Part shown: positions 1 to 7,899 of the stretch, in pieces | Layout: each line of letters opens with the position of its first letter | Numbering within the stretch: the first letter of the stretch is position 1 | NCBI GenBank assembly: GCA_019314425.1 | Contig: JAFCZI010000129.1 | Coordinates: 1 to 12,801 of the forward strand | From: Deltaproteobacteria bacterium | GTDB taxonomy: Bacteria > Desulfobacterota > DSM-4660 > Desulfatiglandales > Desulfatiglandaceae | DNA length: 12,801 bases | Direction: 5' to 3' | Made by a program: the position numbers and the translations under genes | The notes under the pieces: model-generated | The model's input: the letters and a program-made list of their open reading frames with translations, nothing else | What the model was told of the DNA's origin: nothing | The model's database searches: none

Positions 1-864
1 GGCGAGCGGGTGGTGCTCCGGTTGCTGGATAAGACCAACGTGCTGCTCAAGGTCACGGACCTGGGCATGCCCGAAACGGATCAGGCGGCCTTTGAACAAC
101 TCATCAGCTCGCCTCACGGTATCATCCTGGTCACCGGCCCCACAGGAAGCGGAAAGACCACTACCCTGTACGCGGCGCTTTCCACCATCAATAAAACCGA
201 TATCAACATCATTACCATTGAGGACCCCATTGAGTACCAGATCGACGGGATCGGACAGATCCAGACCAATTCCAAGATTGGCCTTACCTTTGCCAAAGGA
301 CTGCGTTCCATCGTCCGCCAGGACCCGGACGTGATCCTGGTGGGAGAGGTGCGTGACCTGGAGACGGCCGAAATCGCCATCCAGTCCGCCCTTACCGGGC
401 ACCTGGTTTTTTCCACGCTGCATACCAATGATTCCGCCGGCGCCGTAACCCGCCTCATCGATATGGGGATTGAGTCTTTTCTGGTCACCTCTTCCGTCAG
501 TGCCATCCTGGCCCAGCGGCTGGTGCGGGTTATCTGCCCCCAATGCCGAGAAGCCTACACGCCGGACGGGGAATCCCTGCAAAAAATCGGCATCGCCCCC
601 GAGATGTCGGAAGGGATAACCATCTACCGGGGCCGGGGGTGTCCTGCCTGCCTGAATACCGGCTTCAGGGGACGGACCGGTATTTTTGAGTTCATGCTCC
701 TGGACGAAAAGATCAAGAACCTGATTTTGAAAACATCCGATGCCAACGCGCTCAAACGCGCGGCCATTGAAGGGGGTATGACCACCCTGCGCCGGGACGG
801 CGTGCGAAAAGTCCTTCAAGGGATTACCACCATTGAGGAAGTATTCAGGGTGACTTATCAGTAG
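1..864 (+). CDS. gspE: Type II secretion system ATPase GspE (PilB/GspE superfamily), 5'-truncated by window
   Basis: Cytoplasmic hexameric secretion ATPase that powers pseudopilus assembly in type II secretion. The reading frame is open from base 1 (it begins [11 protein letters not shown], a conserved GspE segment), so the true start lies upstream and only about 287 C-terminal residues are seen. Visible motifs in order: Walker [10 protein letters not shown] (nt 136-162), Asp box ITIEDPIEY, Walker B region [17 protein letters not shown], His box STLHTND, then a four-cysteine zinc-binding element (CPQC followed by CPAC) and a C-terminal [18 protein letters not shown] segment typical of GspE. 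PilB of type IV pili shares most of these motifs. The tetracysteine and the C-terminus fit both, so the family is certain and the GspE assignment is likely. The next gene on this strand is a HAD phosphatase, not gspF, so this may be the last gsp gene of its operon or a stand-alone copy. Confidence 0.85.
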   Translation, partial: GERVVLRLLDKTNVLLKVTDLGMPETDQAAFEQLISSPHGIILVTGPTGSGKTTTLYAALSTINKTDINIITIEDPIEYQIDGIGQIQTNSKIGLTFAKGLRSIVRQDPDVILVGEVRDLETAEIAIQSALTGHLVFSTLHTNDSAGAVTRLIDMGIESFLVTSSVSAILAQRLVRVICPQCREAYTPDGESLQKIGIAPEMSEGITIYRGRGCPACLNTGFRGRTGIFEFMLLDEKIKNLILKTSDANALKRAAIEGGMTTLRRDGVRKVLQGITTIEEVFRVTYQ

Positions 865-906
865 ACACCGTAAAAAGCCATATACGGATACATGTTAGGA
901 GCTTTC

Positions 907-1539
907 ATGCACCAGAACAAACCCTTACGCACTGTCATTTTTGATTGCGACGGAGTCATGTTTGATTCCCGTCAGGCCAACATCAATTTCTACAACCACC
1001 TGCTGGCCCGTTTTGATCTGCCCCCCATGGTCCCGGAAGAAATTGACTATGTACACATGTCCACGGGCCGGGACTCCGTGAAATATATTTTCAGGAAAAC
1101 ACCCCATTTTGAGGAAGCGGACGCATACCGGCGGCAAATGGATTACGCCCCGTTTATCAAGGATATGATCATCGCCCCGGGGCTCAAGGATTTATTGTTG
1201 AAACTGCAGTCGGAATTGATCCTGGCTGTAGCCACCAATCGCAGCAATACCATTCAGGAAGTGCTGGACCAAAACGGATTAACCGGGCTTTTCGACATGG
1301 TGGTCTCTTCCCTGGATGTGAAACACCCGAAACCCCACCCGGAGTCGCTCCACAAAATCCTCGATTTTTTTGACATTGATCCTGATCTGGCGGTTTATGT
1401 GGGCGATTCCACCGTCGATCTTGATGCAGCCAGGGCTGCCGGGGTTCACTTTATCGCCTATGGCAACGGGAAGCTGGCGTCACGCCTGAGGGCAGGGAGT
1501 ATGGAAGAGCTGAAAAAGGTCTTGGCTGAATTTTATTGA
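907..1539 (+). CDS. HAD-superfamily hydrolase, phosphoglycolate-phosphatase-like
   Basis: Predicted cytosolic phosphatase of 210 residues with all four HAD motifs. Motif I is IFDCDGV (nucleophile D13, acid/base D15), motif II is VATN (T110), motif III is K142 in KHPKPHPE, and motif IV is VYVGDSTVDLDAA (D167, D171). An alpha-helical cap lies between motifs I and II (about residues 20-90), the arrangement of phosphoglycolate phosphatase/beta-phosphoglucomutase relatives. The substrate cannot be read from sequence. The ATG at 907 is preferred because AGGAG at 897-901 sits 5 nt upstream; the in-frame ATG at 892 would place that site inside the gene. The gene follows the GspE gene by 42 bp and may be co-transcribed with it. 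Its stop codon overlaps the stop end of the convergent protease gene by 7 bp. Confidence 0.88.
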   Translation: MHQNKPLRTVIFDCDGVMFDSRQANINFYNHLLARFDLPPMVPEEIDYVHMSTGRDSVKYIFRKTPHFEEADAYRRQMDYAPFIKDMIIAPGLKDLLLKLQSELILAVATNRSNTIQEVLDQNGLTGLFDMVVSSLDVKHPKPHPESLHKILDFFDIDPDLAVYVGDSTVDLDAARAAGVHFIAYGNGKLASRLRAGSMEELKKVLAEFY

Positions 1540-2345
1540 AGGTAGGAAGCGAAGTCTTCTTCTATGTACGAGATTGGCGCTGCAAAATTGATAGGGGCAC
1601 TGCTATAACCCCAGCTCACAACCCCTATAACCTTTCCTTCTTTGTCGACCACGGGCCCCCCGCTGTTGCCCGGAATTACCGGTGCAGAAAACTGGATCTG
1701 GTCTCCTCTGATCTTAAAGGGCAGTTTCCTCATCTTTACCTCTTTTTTCCAGTCTTCTTCCGGAAACATCCTGCTGAAGGACCCTTTTGTAACGGTCTCC
1801 TTAAAGACCAATAAAGGATTGCCTATGGCCCAGAGGTCTTCTCCCCGAACCAGCGTCTTCGGATCCCTGATCTCAAGGTAGGGCGTGGAACCCTTAACCG
1901 CCACCTGGAGCAAGGCAAGATCGTGGCGCTTACTCTTTTTCAGGATTCGGACCCTGTATTTCCGTTTGTCTCCGGGGAGTTCGGCCTTCATACTGTACGT
2001 AGCGCCTTGCACCACATGTTTTGCGGTAACAGCCAATCCGGTATCGTTAATAAAAAACCCCGAGGCGCCGCCCTTTTTATTCTTAAGCCTGAAAGTACAA
2101 CGCACTGCATGTTCGATGGGCGACCGTGGCGTCTCCGGCGCGGCGGTTTCTTTCCGGGGCGTTTCCTTGAACTGCCTTTCCTCGATATCGCCACCGACCT
2201 CGTCCGAATGGGGGGGTTGATCGGAAAAATGGACGTTCCCATCCTTGTCGTGCCAGATGTAGGCCTTGCCCGCCGTTGCCCCTGCGGATAGAAAGCAGAC
2301 ACCGACCAGCAGCATGCAAAACATTGCGGTAAAACGGTGTTTCAT
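1533..2345 (-). CDS. Secreted DUF4124 / trypsin-like (HtrA-type) serine protease
   Basis: Predicted exported serine protease of 270 residues. An N-terminal signal peptide (basic MKHR, hydrophobic core about 8-20, likely cleavage after the ATA near residue 25) is followed by a DUF4124 module (about 27-60, with AYIWHDKDGNVHFSDQPP). After a charged linker comes a chymotrypsin-fold protease domain (about 76-265). The catalytic triad is visible: H110 in TAKHVV, D142 in RHDLALLQV and S228 in PGNSGGPVV. No PDZ domain follows, so it is shorter than DegP/HtrA. Start: ATG at 2345 has AGGAG 7 nt upstream; a GTG directly before it (2348) is a weaker alternative. It lies 53 bp downstream of the LysM protein gene on the same strand, so the two are probably co-transcribed and act in the periplasm or cell envelope. 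The substrate is unknown. Confidence 0.85.
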   Translation of the reverse strand: MKHRFTAMFCMLLVGVCFLSAGATAGKAYIWHDKDGNVHFSDQPPHSDEVGGDIEERQFKETPRKETAAPETPRSPIEHAVRCTFRLKNKKGGASGFFINDTGLAVTAKHVVQGATYSMKAELPGDKRKYRVRILKKSKRHDLALLQVAVKGSTPYLEIRDPKTLVRGEDLWAIGNPLLVFKETVTKGSFSRMFPEEDWKKEVKMRKLPFKIRGDQIQFSAPVIPGNSGGPVVDKEGKVIGVVSWGYSSAPINFAAPISYIEEDFASYLQ

Positions 2346-2398
2346 CACTCGGCTCCTGGATAGAGACGCTTGCAGCTTTCAGGTAACATATTAAATTT

Positions 2399-4468
2399 TC
2401 AATGTTTTCCATGTGCGGTCTGTGTTCCCGCGCCGGATGAAAGGGGCGCCAACATCACCACTCGGTACCCTTTCTCATGGAGAAACCGGGTCACCCCCGG
2501 CGACAGATCAAGGGGCGTCATAAAGACCGAATGGCCCCCTTCCGTAAGAAAAATAAGCCCCGGCAGGGTTAAACTGACATTCTTTTTGCCGTGCAGCGCC
2601 GTGGACAAGGTATGGGGCCCCATTTTATACTGCCAGCTCAGGAATTTCAGGGTTTTTGAAGCCGCAGCCAAGGGATTCTTTTCTTTTGAAAGGGAGAGCA
2701 CCGAAACGCCCCTTTCTTTTAACAGGGCGACAATCTCCGGATTCATCCCACTGAGATCGATCACCCGCTCCTTTCCGTGAGCGGTCAGGTAAAAGTCCGC
2801 TGTAATGGTCAGCTTGAAATCATCGTTTTGGCTCTCAAAGGCGGGAATTTTGACCCGTGCGTCATGGGGATTCCCGGTCAGGGTCAGGACCATTTCCACC
2901 AGGGATTTGGCATCCGGAGCGATTTCCGGCGTCTTTTCCACAGGCGGTTTCTCGGGCGTTTGAACGGAAGGATATTCGACAAACAGCACCCCCAGTTCTT
3001 TCAGATAAGCCTTGACGGACTCAGGAACCACCTGGCTTTTATCGTCAAGAAGGTTAATCACGATGAAGCCGGGCTCCTTGCCGGTTTGCCCTTTGGGCGG
3101 CGTCACAATCCAGTCCCCGGTAATGCTGACCGGAATGGTTCCGGAGAGTTTCAGGGGTTCTCCCTTCTTGAAAACCTTCGGATACTGAACGGCTTTCAGG
3201 ATTTTGGTGAAAGCGGATTTTAAATCGTCCTCGGATGAAAGTTGAACAATTCGATAGGTGCCCCAGCTAGACTCAATGACGCGGCCCATCCTGGGCGGCA
3301 GGGAACTGTGAAGGTCCACAATCATGGTTATGCCCCCGTGAAGCTTGATAATGGGGTAAGCATCGGCCTTGAGGTTGATGTGGCCGCCCGATTTCATGGG
3401 GATAAAGTGCTCACCCGAATGGATCCACTTCTCGCGCATTTGCGGAAAGATATCTCCCAGCCCATCGGCAACCGAGGACGTGGCTTGCTGAGTCCGCCAT
3501 AAAGACGCGACAAAGGAAGGCACCGGGGTTGCAGGCGCTGCCGGAGGGCTTTTTTCAGGGGCCGATGATTTCTGCTTGGCTTTGGGTTTCGTTTGGGCCG
3601 GGACGGCGGGGGGCGCTGGCGGTTTTACGGGTTCTATGGGTTCCGGAACGGGTTCAGGGTCCGGCAGCAACACCTTGTTGGAATGGGTCAGATCCCTCAT
3701 AATGGGGGATTGTGACGGCGGTGAAGCGGGCGATTCAGACCACTGTGGCGGGTAAAGAGGCAGGTTGACGATCTGCCCGGGGAAAACCCGATCCGGATTT
3801 TCGATGGATGGATTGCACTTCTTCAACAGATCAAGATATCCCGTGTTAAAGGTTCGCCATGTCAGATTATAACGATTCAAGACGATCCGGCTCAGGATAT
3901 CCCCTCGCTTAATCCGGTAAGCTTCAGTTTTCAATCCGTGCGCGGTAGGAACAACTTTCCTGTTGAATAGCGTAATATTGCCGATCTTTAAAAGGGCTGG
4001 TCTTTCTTTTTCGGACGGACTTTCGGGTTCGGCTTCAGACGCCACCTTCACCAGGATCACAATCTTTTCCCCCGGTCGTATCAGGTCGAGATCCTCCATG
4101 GACTCGTTAAGTTTTCGCAGTATTTCAAGCAGGTTGGGAAGGTCATTTTCATTGAGCATTCCTCTTTCCCGCAGAATTTTGGCAACCCAGTCCCCTTCCT
4201 GGACCACGTACTCCTCGGGCTGGTAATCTCCCGTATCCGGCGGCATTTCAGCGGGTCGCTCTTTCACCGGTTTTTCTACTGTGGCCGCCACCTTTTTCGG
4301 CTGCGATGGTGTGTTCTCAAACGGTTGAAACGGGCCCGCGGTCCACCCTGGGTAGGGCGGGGTTCTGTCTTCAGCCGAGACGGCTGAAAGACCCGTAGCC
4401 AGGGAAAAAAGAAGTATTCCCGATAATATCAGATTTTTTTTGAGGCTGGCTATTTTCAAAATTTCCAT
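2399..4468 (-). CDS. Large secreted LysM-domain protein with duplicated C-terminal modules
   Basis: Probable peptidoglycan-associated envelope protein of 689 residues. Residues 1-32 form a signal peptide (KK, hydrophobic stretch 13-27, AVSA before E33). LysM-like domain 1 spans about 86-140 (YVVQEGDW to RPGEKIVIL). LysM domain 2 spans about 183-237 (YRIKRGDI to FPGQIVNLPLY). A proline/lysine-rich linker covers about 240-318. The C-terminal 350 residues match no family I recognise, but contain an internal duplication (about 380-500 and 567-675): a strand ending in DL or NLL, a helix, a GV/GY-x-V strand, and in each first half a K-x-L helix. No catalytic motif is apparent. Start: GGGAG lies only 1 nt before the ATG at 4468, which is too close. 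A TTG at codon 4 (4459) would have 10-nt spacing and still keep a signal peptide, so the start may be slightly downstream. The gene precedes the protease gene. Confidence 0.8.
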   Translation of the reverse strand: MEILKIASLKKNLILSGILLFSLATGLSAVSAEDRTPPYPGWTAGPFQPFENTPSQPKKVAATVEKPVKERPAEMPPDTGDYQPEEYVVQEGDWVAKILRERGMLNENDLPNLLEILRKLNESMEDLDLIRPGEKIVILVKVASEAEPESPSEKERPALLKIGNITLFNRKVVPTAHGLKTEAYRIKRGDILSRIVLNRYNLTWRTFNTGYLDLLKKCNPSIENPDRVFPGQIVNLPLYPPQWSESPASPPSQSPIMRDLTHSNKVLLPDPEPVPEPIEPVKPPAPPAVPAQTKPKAKQKSSAPEKSPPAAPATPVPSFVASLWRTQQATSSVADGLGDIFPQMREKWIHSGEHFIPMKSGGHINLKADAYPIIKLHGGITMIVDLHSSLPPRMGRVIESSWGTYRIVQLSSEDDLKSAFTKILKAVQYPKVFKKGEPLKLSGTIPVSITGDWIVTPPKGQTGKEPGFIVINLLDDKSQVVPESVKAYLKELGVLFVEYPSVQTPEKPPVEKTPEIAPDAKSLVEMVLTLTGNPHDARVKIPAFESQNDDFKLTITADFYLTAHGKERVIDLSGMNPEIVALLKERGVSVLSLSKEKNPLAAASKTLKFLSWQYKMGPHTLSTALHGKKNVSLTLPGLIFLTEGGHSVFMTPLDLSPGVTRFLHEKGYRVVMLAPLSSGAGTQTAHGKH

Positions 4469-4802
4469 GCTCCCGGTTCACTGAAAGGCCGAAATCTCAG
4501 GGATTTACCCCTTTATATCCTTCAAATTCTTAAAATCTTCCGAATTATCTCATATTCGTTGGTGGGAAGCAACCGTAGAAGCGAATTTTTCCAGGGAGTC
4601 CAAAAGGTTGCAATGTCGAAGGGGATGTGGGGATGTTTTTACCATTTATTGAAAACAATGAAGTTTGAAAGACTCGTACAAAGTCACGAATCTATCTACA
4701 GATGGCGTTGTAAAAAGTTCCATACACAAGGCGTAGTGGTTTTTCAGGACCGTCGGGCATACATGTAGTATGTTGAGATTCTGAAAAATTACGGCAACAC
4801 CG
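4469..4802. other. Intergenic region, 334 bp, no credible gene
   Basis: Lies between the start of the LysM gene and the stop of ruvB, both on the minus strand. It must hold the LysM gene promoter, but I see no convincing -35/-10 pair. A TATAAA at minus-strand positions near 4514-4509 has no good partner hexamer. The right third is an imperfect palindromic repeat (separate entry). A 69-codon open frame inside it (4559-4768) has no recognisable protein character and runs into the repeat. Confidence 0.6.
4703..4801. repeat. Imperfect palindromic intergenic repeat downstream of ruvB
   Basis: Centred near 4765. The core is CATACATGTAGTATG (4758-4772, arms CATAC/GTATG). Outward lie TTTTTCAG (4740-4747) and its exact complement CTGAAAAA (4781-4788), then GGCGTAGTG against ATTACGGCAACACC, imperfectly paired. 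The flank at 4703-4719 (GGCGTTGTAAAAAGTT) resembles the right flank (CACCGTTAAAAAAGTT). The layout resembles dispersed palindromic repeats of Desulfobacterota intergenic regions, which is my recollection rather than a search result. On the minus strand it follows the ruvB stop directly and could fold into a transcript-end hairpin, although a clean U-tract is missing. Confidence 0.55.
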
Positions 4803-5837
4803 TTAAAAAAGTTTCCCTGGCGGGGGGGCGATCTCTCTGATTTCCAGACGCAGGTGAAGGTAGGCGCGGCGCGTGGCCACCCGGCCCTGGGGGGTCCGTT
4901 TGATATACCCGCTTTGAATCAGGAAGGGTTCATAGACATCCTCGATGGTGCCTTTTTCCTCTCCCACGGCGGCGCAGAGACTGCTGAGTCCGATGGGGCC
5001 CCCGTCAAACTTCTCGATGATGGTATGCATGATGAACCGGTCCATCTTGTCGAGTCCCTGGTCGTCCACTTCGAGCATGTCCAGGGCCCGGCTCGCCACA
5101 GCCCGGGTAATGACCCCATCCGCTTTCACCTCTGCAAAATCGCGAACCCGGCGCAATAGCCGGTTGGCGATACGTGGCGTTCCCCTGGCCCGTTTGGCGA
5201 TTTCGAGAGCACCCTTATCCTTGATGGGAATCTCCAGAAGACCGGCGGACCGCACAACGATTTTGTAAAGGTCCTCCGGCTCGTAGAAATCGAGACGCAG
5301 AATCATGCCGAACCGATCCCTTAGCGGGGGCGTCAAAAGCCCCGTCCGCGTGGTGGCGCCCACCAGGGTGAATGGGGGCAGGGGGATTTTCATGGTTCGG
5401 GCCGAAGGCCCCTGCCCGATGATGAGGTCAAGTTCATAGTCTTCCATGGCCGGGTACAGGATTTCTTCCACCACATGGTTGAGACGATGGATTTCGTCGA
5501 TAAACAGAACATCTTTGGGTTGAAGATTGGTTAGAATGGCGGCGAGGTCCCCCGGTTTTTCGATCACCGGGCCGGAAGTGCTTCTGATGTTCACGTCCAG
5601 TTCCCCTGCGATGATGTGGGAAAGGGACGTCTTGCCCAATCCCGGACTGCCATGAAAAAGAACATGGTCCAGGGCTTCCGAACGCCCCTTGGCGGCCGCA
5701 ATAAACACTTTAAGGTTCCGCTTCAAGTCTTTCTGACCCACATACTCCGCAAGTGTTTTGGGCCTGAGGCTGATTTCCGCTGGCACTTCTTCAGGTTGAA
5801 GGTCCGGATCTGTGATGTGATCTTCCATAATATTCAT
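4803..5837 (-). CDS. ruvB: Holliday junction branch-migration ATPase RuvB
   Basis: AAA+ motor of the RuvAB branch-migration complex, 344 residues, usual family length. Visible elements: Walker A GSPGLGKT (63-70), Walker [10 protein letters not shown] (D114, E115), sensor 1 within [10 protein letters not shown], arginine-finger region PLRDRFG (171-177), and the C-terminal winged-helix domain with [20 protein letters not shown]-like [18 protein letters not shown] and a final RAYLHLRL. Start chosen at ATG 5837 (MNIMEDH), with GGAAG 8 nt upstream; a second ATG three codons later is possible. Upstream in-frame extension to 5915 would translate through the palindrome and is not homologous to RuvB. 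The gene lies downstream of ruvC and ruvA, separated from ruvA by a palindromic element that includes its ribosome-binding region. Confidence 0.97.
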   Translation of the reverse strand: MNIMEDHITDPDLQPEEVPAEISLRPKTLAEYVGQKDLKRNLKVFIAAAKGRSEALDHVLFHGSPGLGKTSLSHIIAGELDVNIRSTSGPVIEKPGDLAAILTNLQPKDVLFIDEIHRLNHVVEEILYPAMEDYELDLIIGQGPSARTMKIPLPPFTLVGATTRTGLLTPPLRDRFGMILRLDFYEPEDLYKIVVRSAGLLEIPIKDKGALEIAKRARGTPRIANRLLRRVRDFAEVKADGVITRAVASRALDMLEVDDQGLDKMDRFIMHTIIEKFDGGPIGLSSLCAAVGEEKGTIEDVYEPFLIQSGYIKRTPQGRVATRRAYLHLRLEIREIAPPPGKLF

Positions 5838-5838
5838 T

Positions 5839-5997
5839 AAGGGAACTTCCAAAAAATAATCTACGCACCCTGCTTGCCCTTTTGCCCGTCTTCTACGTTG
5901 TGATAACAGGCACATAGCTCACTATGCACCTGTCATCACGCCTTGAAGACGAACAAAAGTCCTGCACGATATGCGTATATTATCTTCCAGTTCCCTA
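5839..5997. repeat. Approximately 157-bp imperfect palindrome filling the ruvA-ruvB spacer
   Basis: Long inverted repeat centred at about 5918-5919. Paired segments from outside in: GGGAACT (5841-5847) with AGTTCCC (5989-5995); ATAATCTACGCA with TGCGTATATTAT; CTTTTG with CAAAAG; CGTCTTC with GAAGACG; GTGAT-ACAGG with CCTGT-ATCAC; CATAG with CTATG around a 4-nt CTCA centre. The outermost arm on the right covers the ruvA stop codon and the one on the left holds the ruvB ribosome-binding region, so the element abuts both genes exactly. It would form a very stable hairpin in the ruvA-ruvB mRNA. It is likely a dispersed repeat unit or a MITE-like element, but no transposase or clear target-site duplication is visible. 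Confidence 0.8.
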
Positions 5998-6597
5998 AGA
6001 CAGAATTTTGAGGCTCTCCTTAATCAGACCCTCGAGGGTTTCATCCTTCACGAGAATTTTGGCCTTTCCGATAGCGGCCTTGGCCATTTTGGCCGAATAG
6101 CCCAGGTTTAAAAGGGCTGAGAGTGCGTCTTCCATTCTTCGTTCGGCTTCTGTCCCCGGGGCCTGTATGGGCGGCATTTCCGCATCTTCGGAAAAAGCGG
6201 CAGCGCGATCTTTGAGCTCCAGCGCAATCCGCTCCGCCGTTTTTTTGCCGATTCCCGGAATGGCCTGCAACCGAGGTGCATCCCCCGAAGCAATGGCCCG
6301 CAGGAGCTCTTCCGCACCCATTCCGGAAAGAATATTGACCGAGAGTTTGGGACCGATGCCTGAAACGGACACCAGCATCAAAAACAGGCTTTTCTCAAGT
6401 CTGGTAAAAAAGCCAAACAGCACCAGCGCATCCTCCCTGACGTGGGTGTGGATATGCAGGCTGACCGCCCCCTGTTTTTCGGGAAGGGCGTAAAAGGTGG
6501 ACAGGGGAACAACGACCCCGTAACCCACGCCGCCCACTTCGATGATAATGGACTGGGTTGATTTCTCAAACAGGGTGCCGCTCAAATGTGAGATCAT
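5995..6597 (-). CDS. ruvA: Holliday junction DNA-binding protein RuvA
   Basis: Tetrameric four-way-junction binder that loads RuvB, 200 residues, usual length. Domain I is an OB fold (MISHLSGTLFEK, VGGVGYGVVVP) with the acidic-pin residues E55 and D56 in HVREDALVLFGF. Domain II carries two helix-hairpin-helix motifs, VSGIGPK (78-84) and IPGIGKKTAERIALELK (113-129). An acidic, proline-containing linker (about 132-150) leads to domain III, the RuvB-contacting three-helix bundle (EDALSALLNLGYS onward). ATG at 6597 lies 8 bp after the ruvC stop, with only a weak GGGT upstream, so translational coupling to ruvC is likely. It ends with TAG inside the edge of the palindromic element that separates it from ruvB. 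Confidence 0.97.
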   Translation of the reverse strand: MISHLSGTLFEKSTQSIIIEVGGVGYGVVVPLSTFYALPEKQGAVSLHIHTHVREDALVLFGFFTRLEKSLFLMLVSVSGIGPKLSVNILSGMGAEELLRAIASGDAPRLQAIPGIGKKTAERIALELKDRAAAFSEDAEMPPIQAPGTEAERRMEDALSALLNLGYSAKMAKAAIGKAKILVKDETLEGLIKESLKILS

Positions 6598-6605
6598 GTG
6601 TTCAT

Positions 6606-7103
6606 TTACCCAAGGCTTTTTTGTGTGAGCGCTTTTAATCTGGAGCTGTTGACATGGCAGATGGCCGCAGCCAGGGCATCGGAAGCATCCAGGGGGACCT
6701 GCTTTTTGAGCCGCAGCATGATATTGACCATGGATCGGACCTGCTCTTTGTCGGCCCTGCCGTATCCCACCACCGATTTCTTGATTTCCAGTGGCGTGTA
6801 TTCAAAGACCGGGACATCATGCTGGCCTGCGGCAATCAGGGCGGCGCCGCGAGCGTGTCCCAGTTTGAGGGAGCTTTTGGCGTTTTTTGCGTAAAACAAG
6901 TCTTCAACTGCCACCGCGTCAGGTGCGCAGCGGTCAAGGATTTTCACAAGCCCTTGAAAAATCCAGTGAATTTTCTGAGAAAAAGGCATTTTTTCCGGGG
7001 GCTTGACAAGACCTGCCTCAATGAAAGAGATCTCACGGTTTCGCTCCTCAATCAAGCCGTAACCGGTTACCCTTGAGCCGGGATCAACCCCCAGCACTCG
7101 CAT
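6606..7103 (-). CDS. ruvC: Crossover junction endodeoxyribonuclease RuvC
   Basis: Dimeric Holliday-junction resolvase of the RNase H fold, 165 residues. It starts [16 protein letters not shown], and all four catalytic acids are present: D7, E67 in VEDLF, and D139 and D142 in PLDASDALA. Other family hallmarks are FYAKNAKSSLKLGHARG, the region before the third acid with YTPLEIKKSVVGYGRADK, and AICH near the C-terminus. Start ATG 7103 overlaps the yebC stop by one base (TGATG), so expression is probably coupled to yebC. The order yebC-ruvC-ruvA-ruvB is a widespread bacterial arrangement. Confidence 0.97.
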   Translation of the reverse strand: MRVLGVDPGSRVTGYGLIEERNREISFIEAGLVKPPEKMPFSQKIHWIFQGLVKILDRCAPDAVAVEDLFYAKNAKSSLKLGHARGAALIAAGQHDVPVFEYTPLEIKKSVVGYGRADKEQVRSMVNIMLRLKKQVPLDASDALAAAICHVNSSRLKALTQKSLG

Positions 7104-7849
7104 CAGCTCATGGCCTCCATCACGTCGTCGGGAATATCGAAATTGGCGTACACATGGCTGACATCATCATGGTCTTCGAGTGCCTGCATCAGGTTGATCA
7201 TCTGCTGAGCCTTTTTGCCCTCTATTTTAACCATGTTTTTGGGAATTTTGGTGACCTCGGCCAGGGTGTAGGAAAGCCCCGCGTCATCAATGGCCTTTTT
7301 CACCGTCTCAAAATCGGACGGGGCCGTCACCACCTCGAACTCCGTCTCTTCTTCCTTAACGTCCTCCGCACCCGCTTCAAGGGCCAGGTCAATGAGCTGT
7401 TCTTCATCCACCTGGTCCTTTTCAAAAACAATCAGACCCCGCTGATCAAAAATCCAGGTCACGCACCCGGGTTCGCCGAGATTGCCGCCGTATCGCTCAA
7501 AAAGGTGCTTGATGTCGGCCACCGACCTGTTTTTGTTATCGGTCAGACAATCCACCAGTACCGCCGCGCCCCCCGGTCCGTAACCATCGTAGCTGGCCTC
7601 CTCGTAGGCCACACCTTCCAGCTCACCGGTACCCTTCTTGATGCCCCTTTCAATATTATCCTTGGGCATGTTCTCCGCTCTTGCGGCGGAGATGGCAGTT
7701 CTCAGCCTGGGGTTGCCCTCGGGATCACCGCCCCCCATACGGGCGGCCACGGTGATTTCCTTAATGAGTTTGGTAAATACTTTACCTCTCTTGGCATCCG
7801 CAGCACCCTTTTTGTGTTTGATGGTACTCCATTTTGAATGACCGGACAT
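7103..7849 (-). CDS. yebC: YebC/TACO1-family protein
   Basis: Cytosolic three-domain protein of 248 residues, annotated in many genomes as a transcriptional regulator. The family (TACO1 in mitochondria) has also been linked to translation, including difficult proline-rich stretches. Hallmarks: N-terminal [27 protein letters not shown] family signature (start to about residue 27), [36 protein letters not shown] with [10 protein letters not shown], and a C-terminal [20 protein letters not shown]. Start ATG 7849 is set by GGAGG 9 nt upstream; a 14-codon upstream in-frame extension has no family similarity. It is followed directly by ruvC with a one-base overlap and lies 50 bp downstream of rlmE. 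Confidence 0.95.
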   Translation of the reverse strand: MSGHSKWSTIKHKKGAADAKRGKVFTKLIKEITVAARMGGGDPEGNPRLRTAISAARAENMPKDNIERGIKKGTGELEGVAYEEASYDGYGPGGAAVLVDCLTDNKNRSVADIKHLFERYGGNLGEPGCVTWIFDQRGLIVFEKDQVDEEQLIDLALEAGAEDVKEEETEFEVVTAPSDFETVKKAIDDAGLSYTLAEVTKIPKNMVKIEGKKAQQMINLMQALEDHDDVSHVYANFDIPDDVMEAMS

Positions 7850-7899
7850 AAGTGTTTTCCTCCATATTACCCATTGATAAACAATGATCAAACCGATTG

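Noticed and set aside
865..906. Possible hairpin CCGT...ACGG between the GspE and HAD genes
   Set aside because: Only a 4-bp stem with no T-tract; not a credible terminator.
4559..4768. 69-codon open frame on the plus strand in the LysM-ruvB gap
   Set aside because: No ribosome-binding site or recognisable protein pattern, and its end is made of the palindromic repeat.
5838..5915. N-terminal extension of RuvB by 26 codons
   Set aside because: It reads through the palindrome, is not RuvB-like, and a suitable start with GGAAG upstream exists at 5837.
7073..7837. 254-codon plus-strand open frame opposite yebC
   Set aside because: It is entirely antisense to a certain yebC gene; low-complexity His/Gly-rich translation is a codon-bias shadow.
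7866..7895. TTGATC / 16 bp / TAATAT as a yebC promoter, and the CATTG-ATAAA-CAATG inverted repeat beside it
   Set aside because: The predicted transcription start would fall on the yebC Shine-Dalgarno, and yebC is more simply read from rlmE; the small inverted repeat could be chance.
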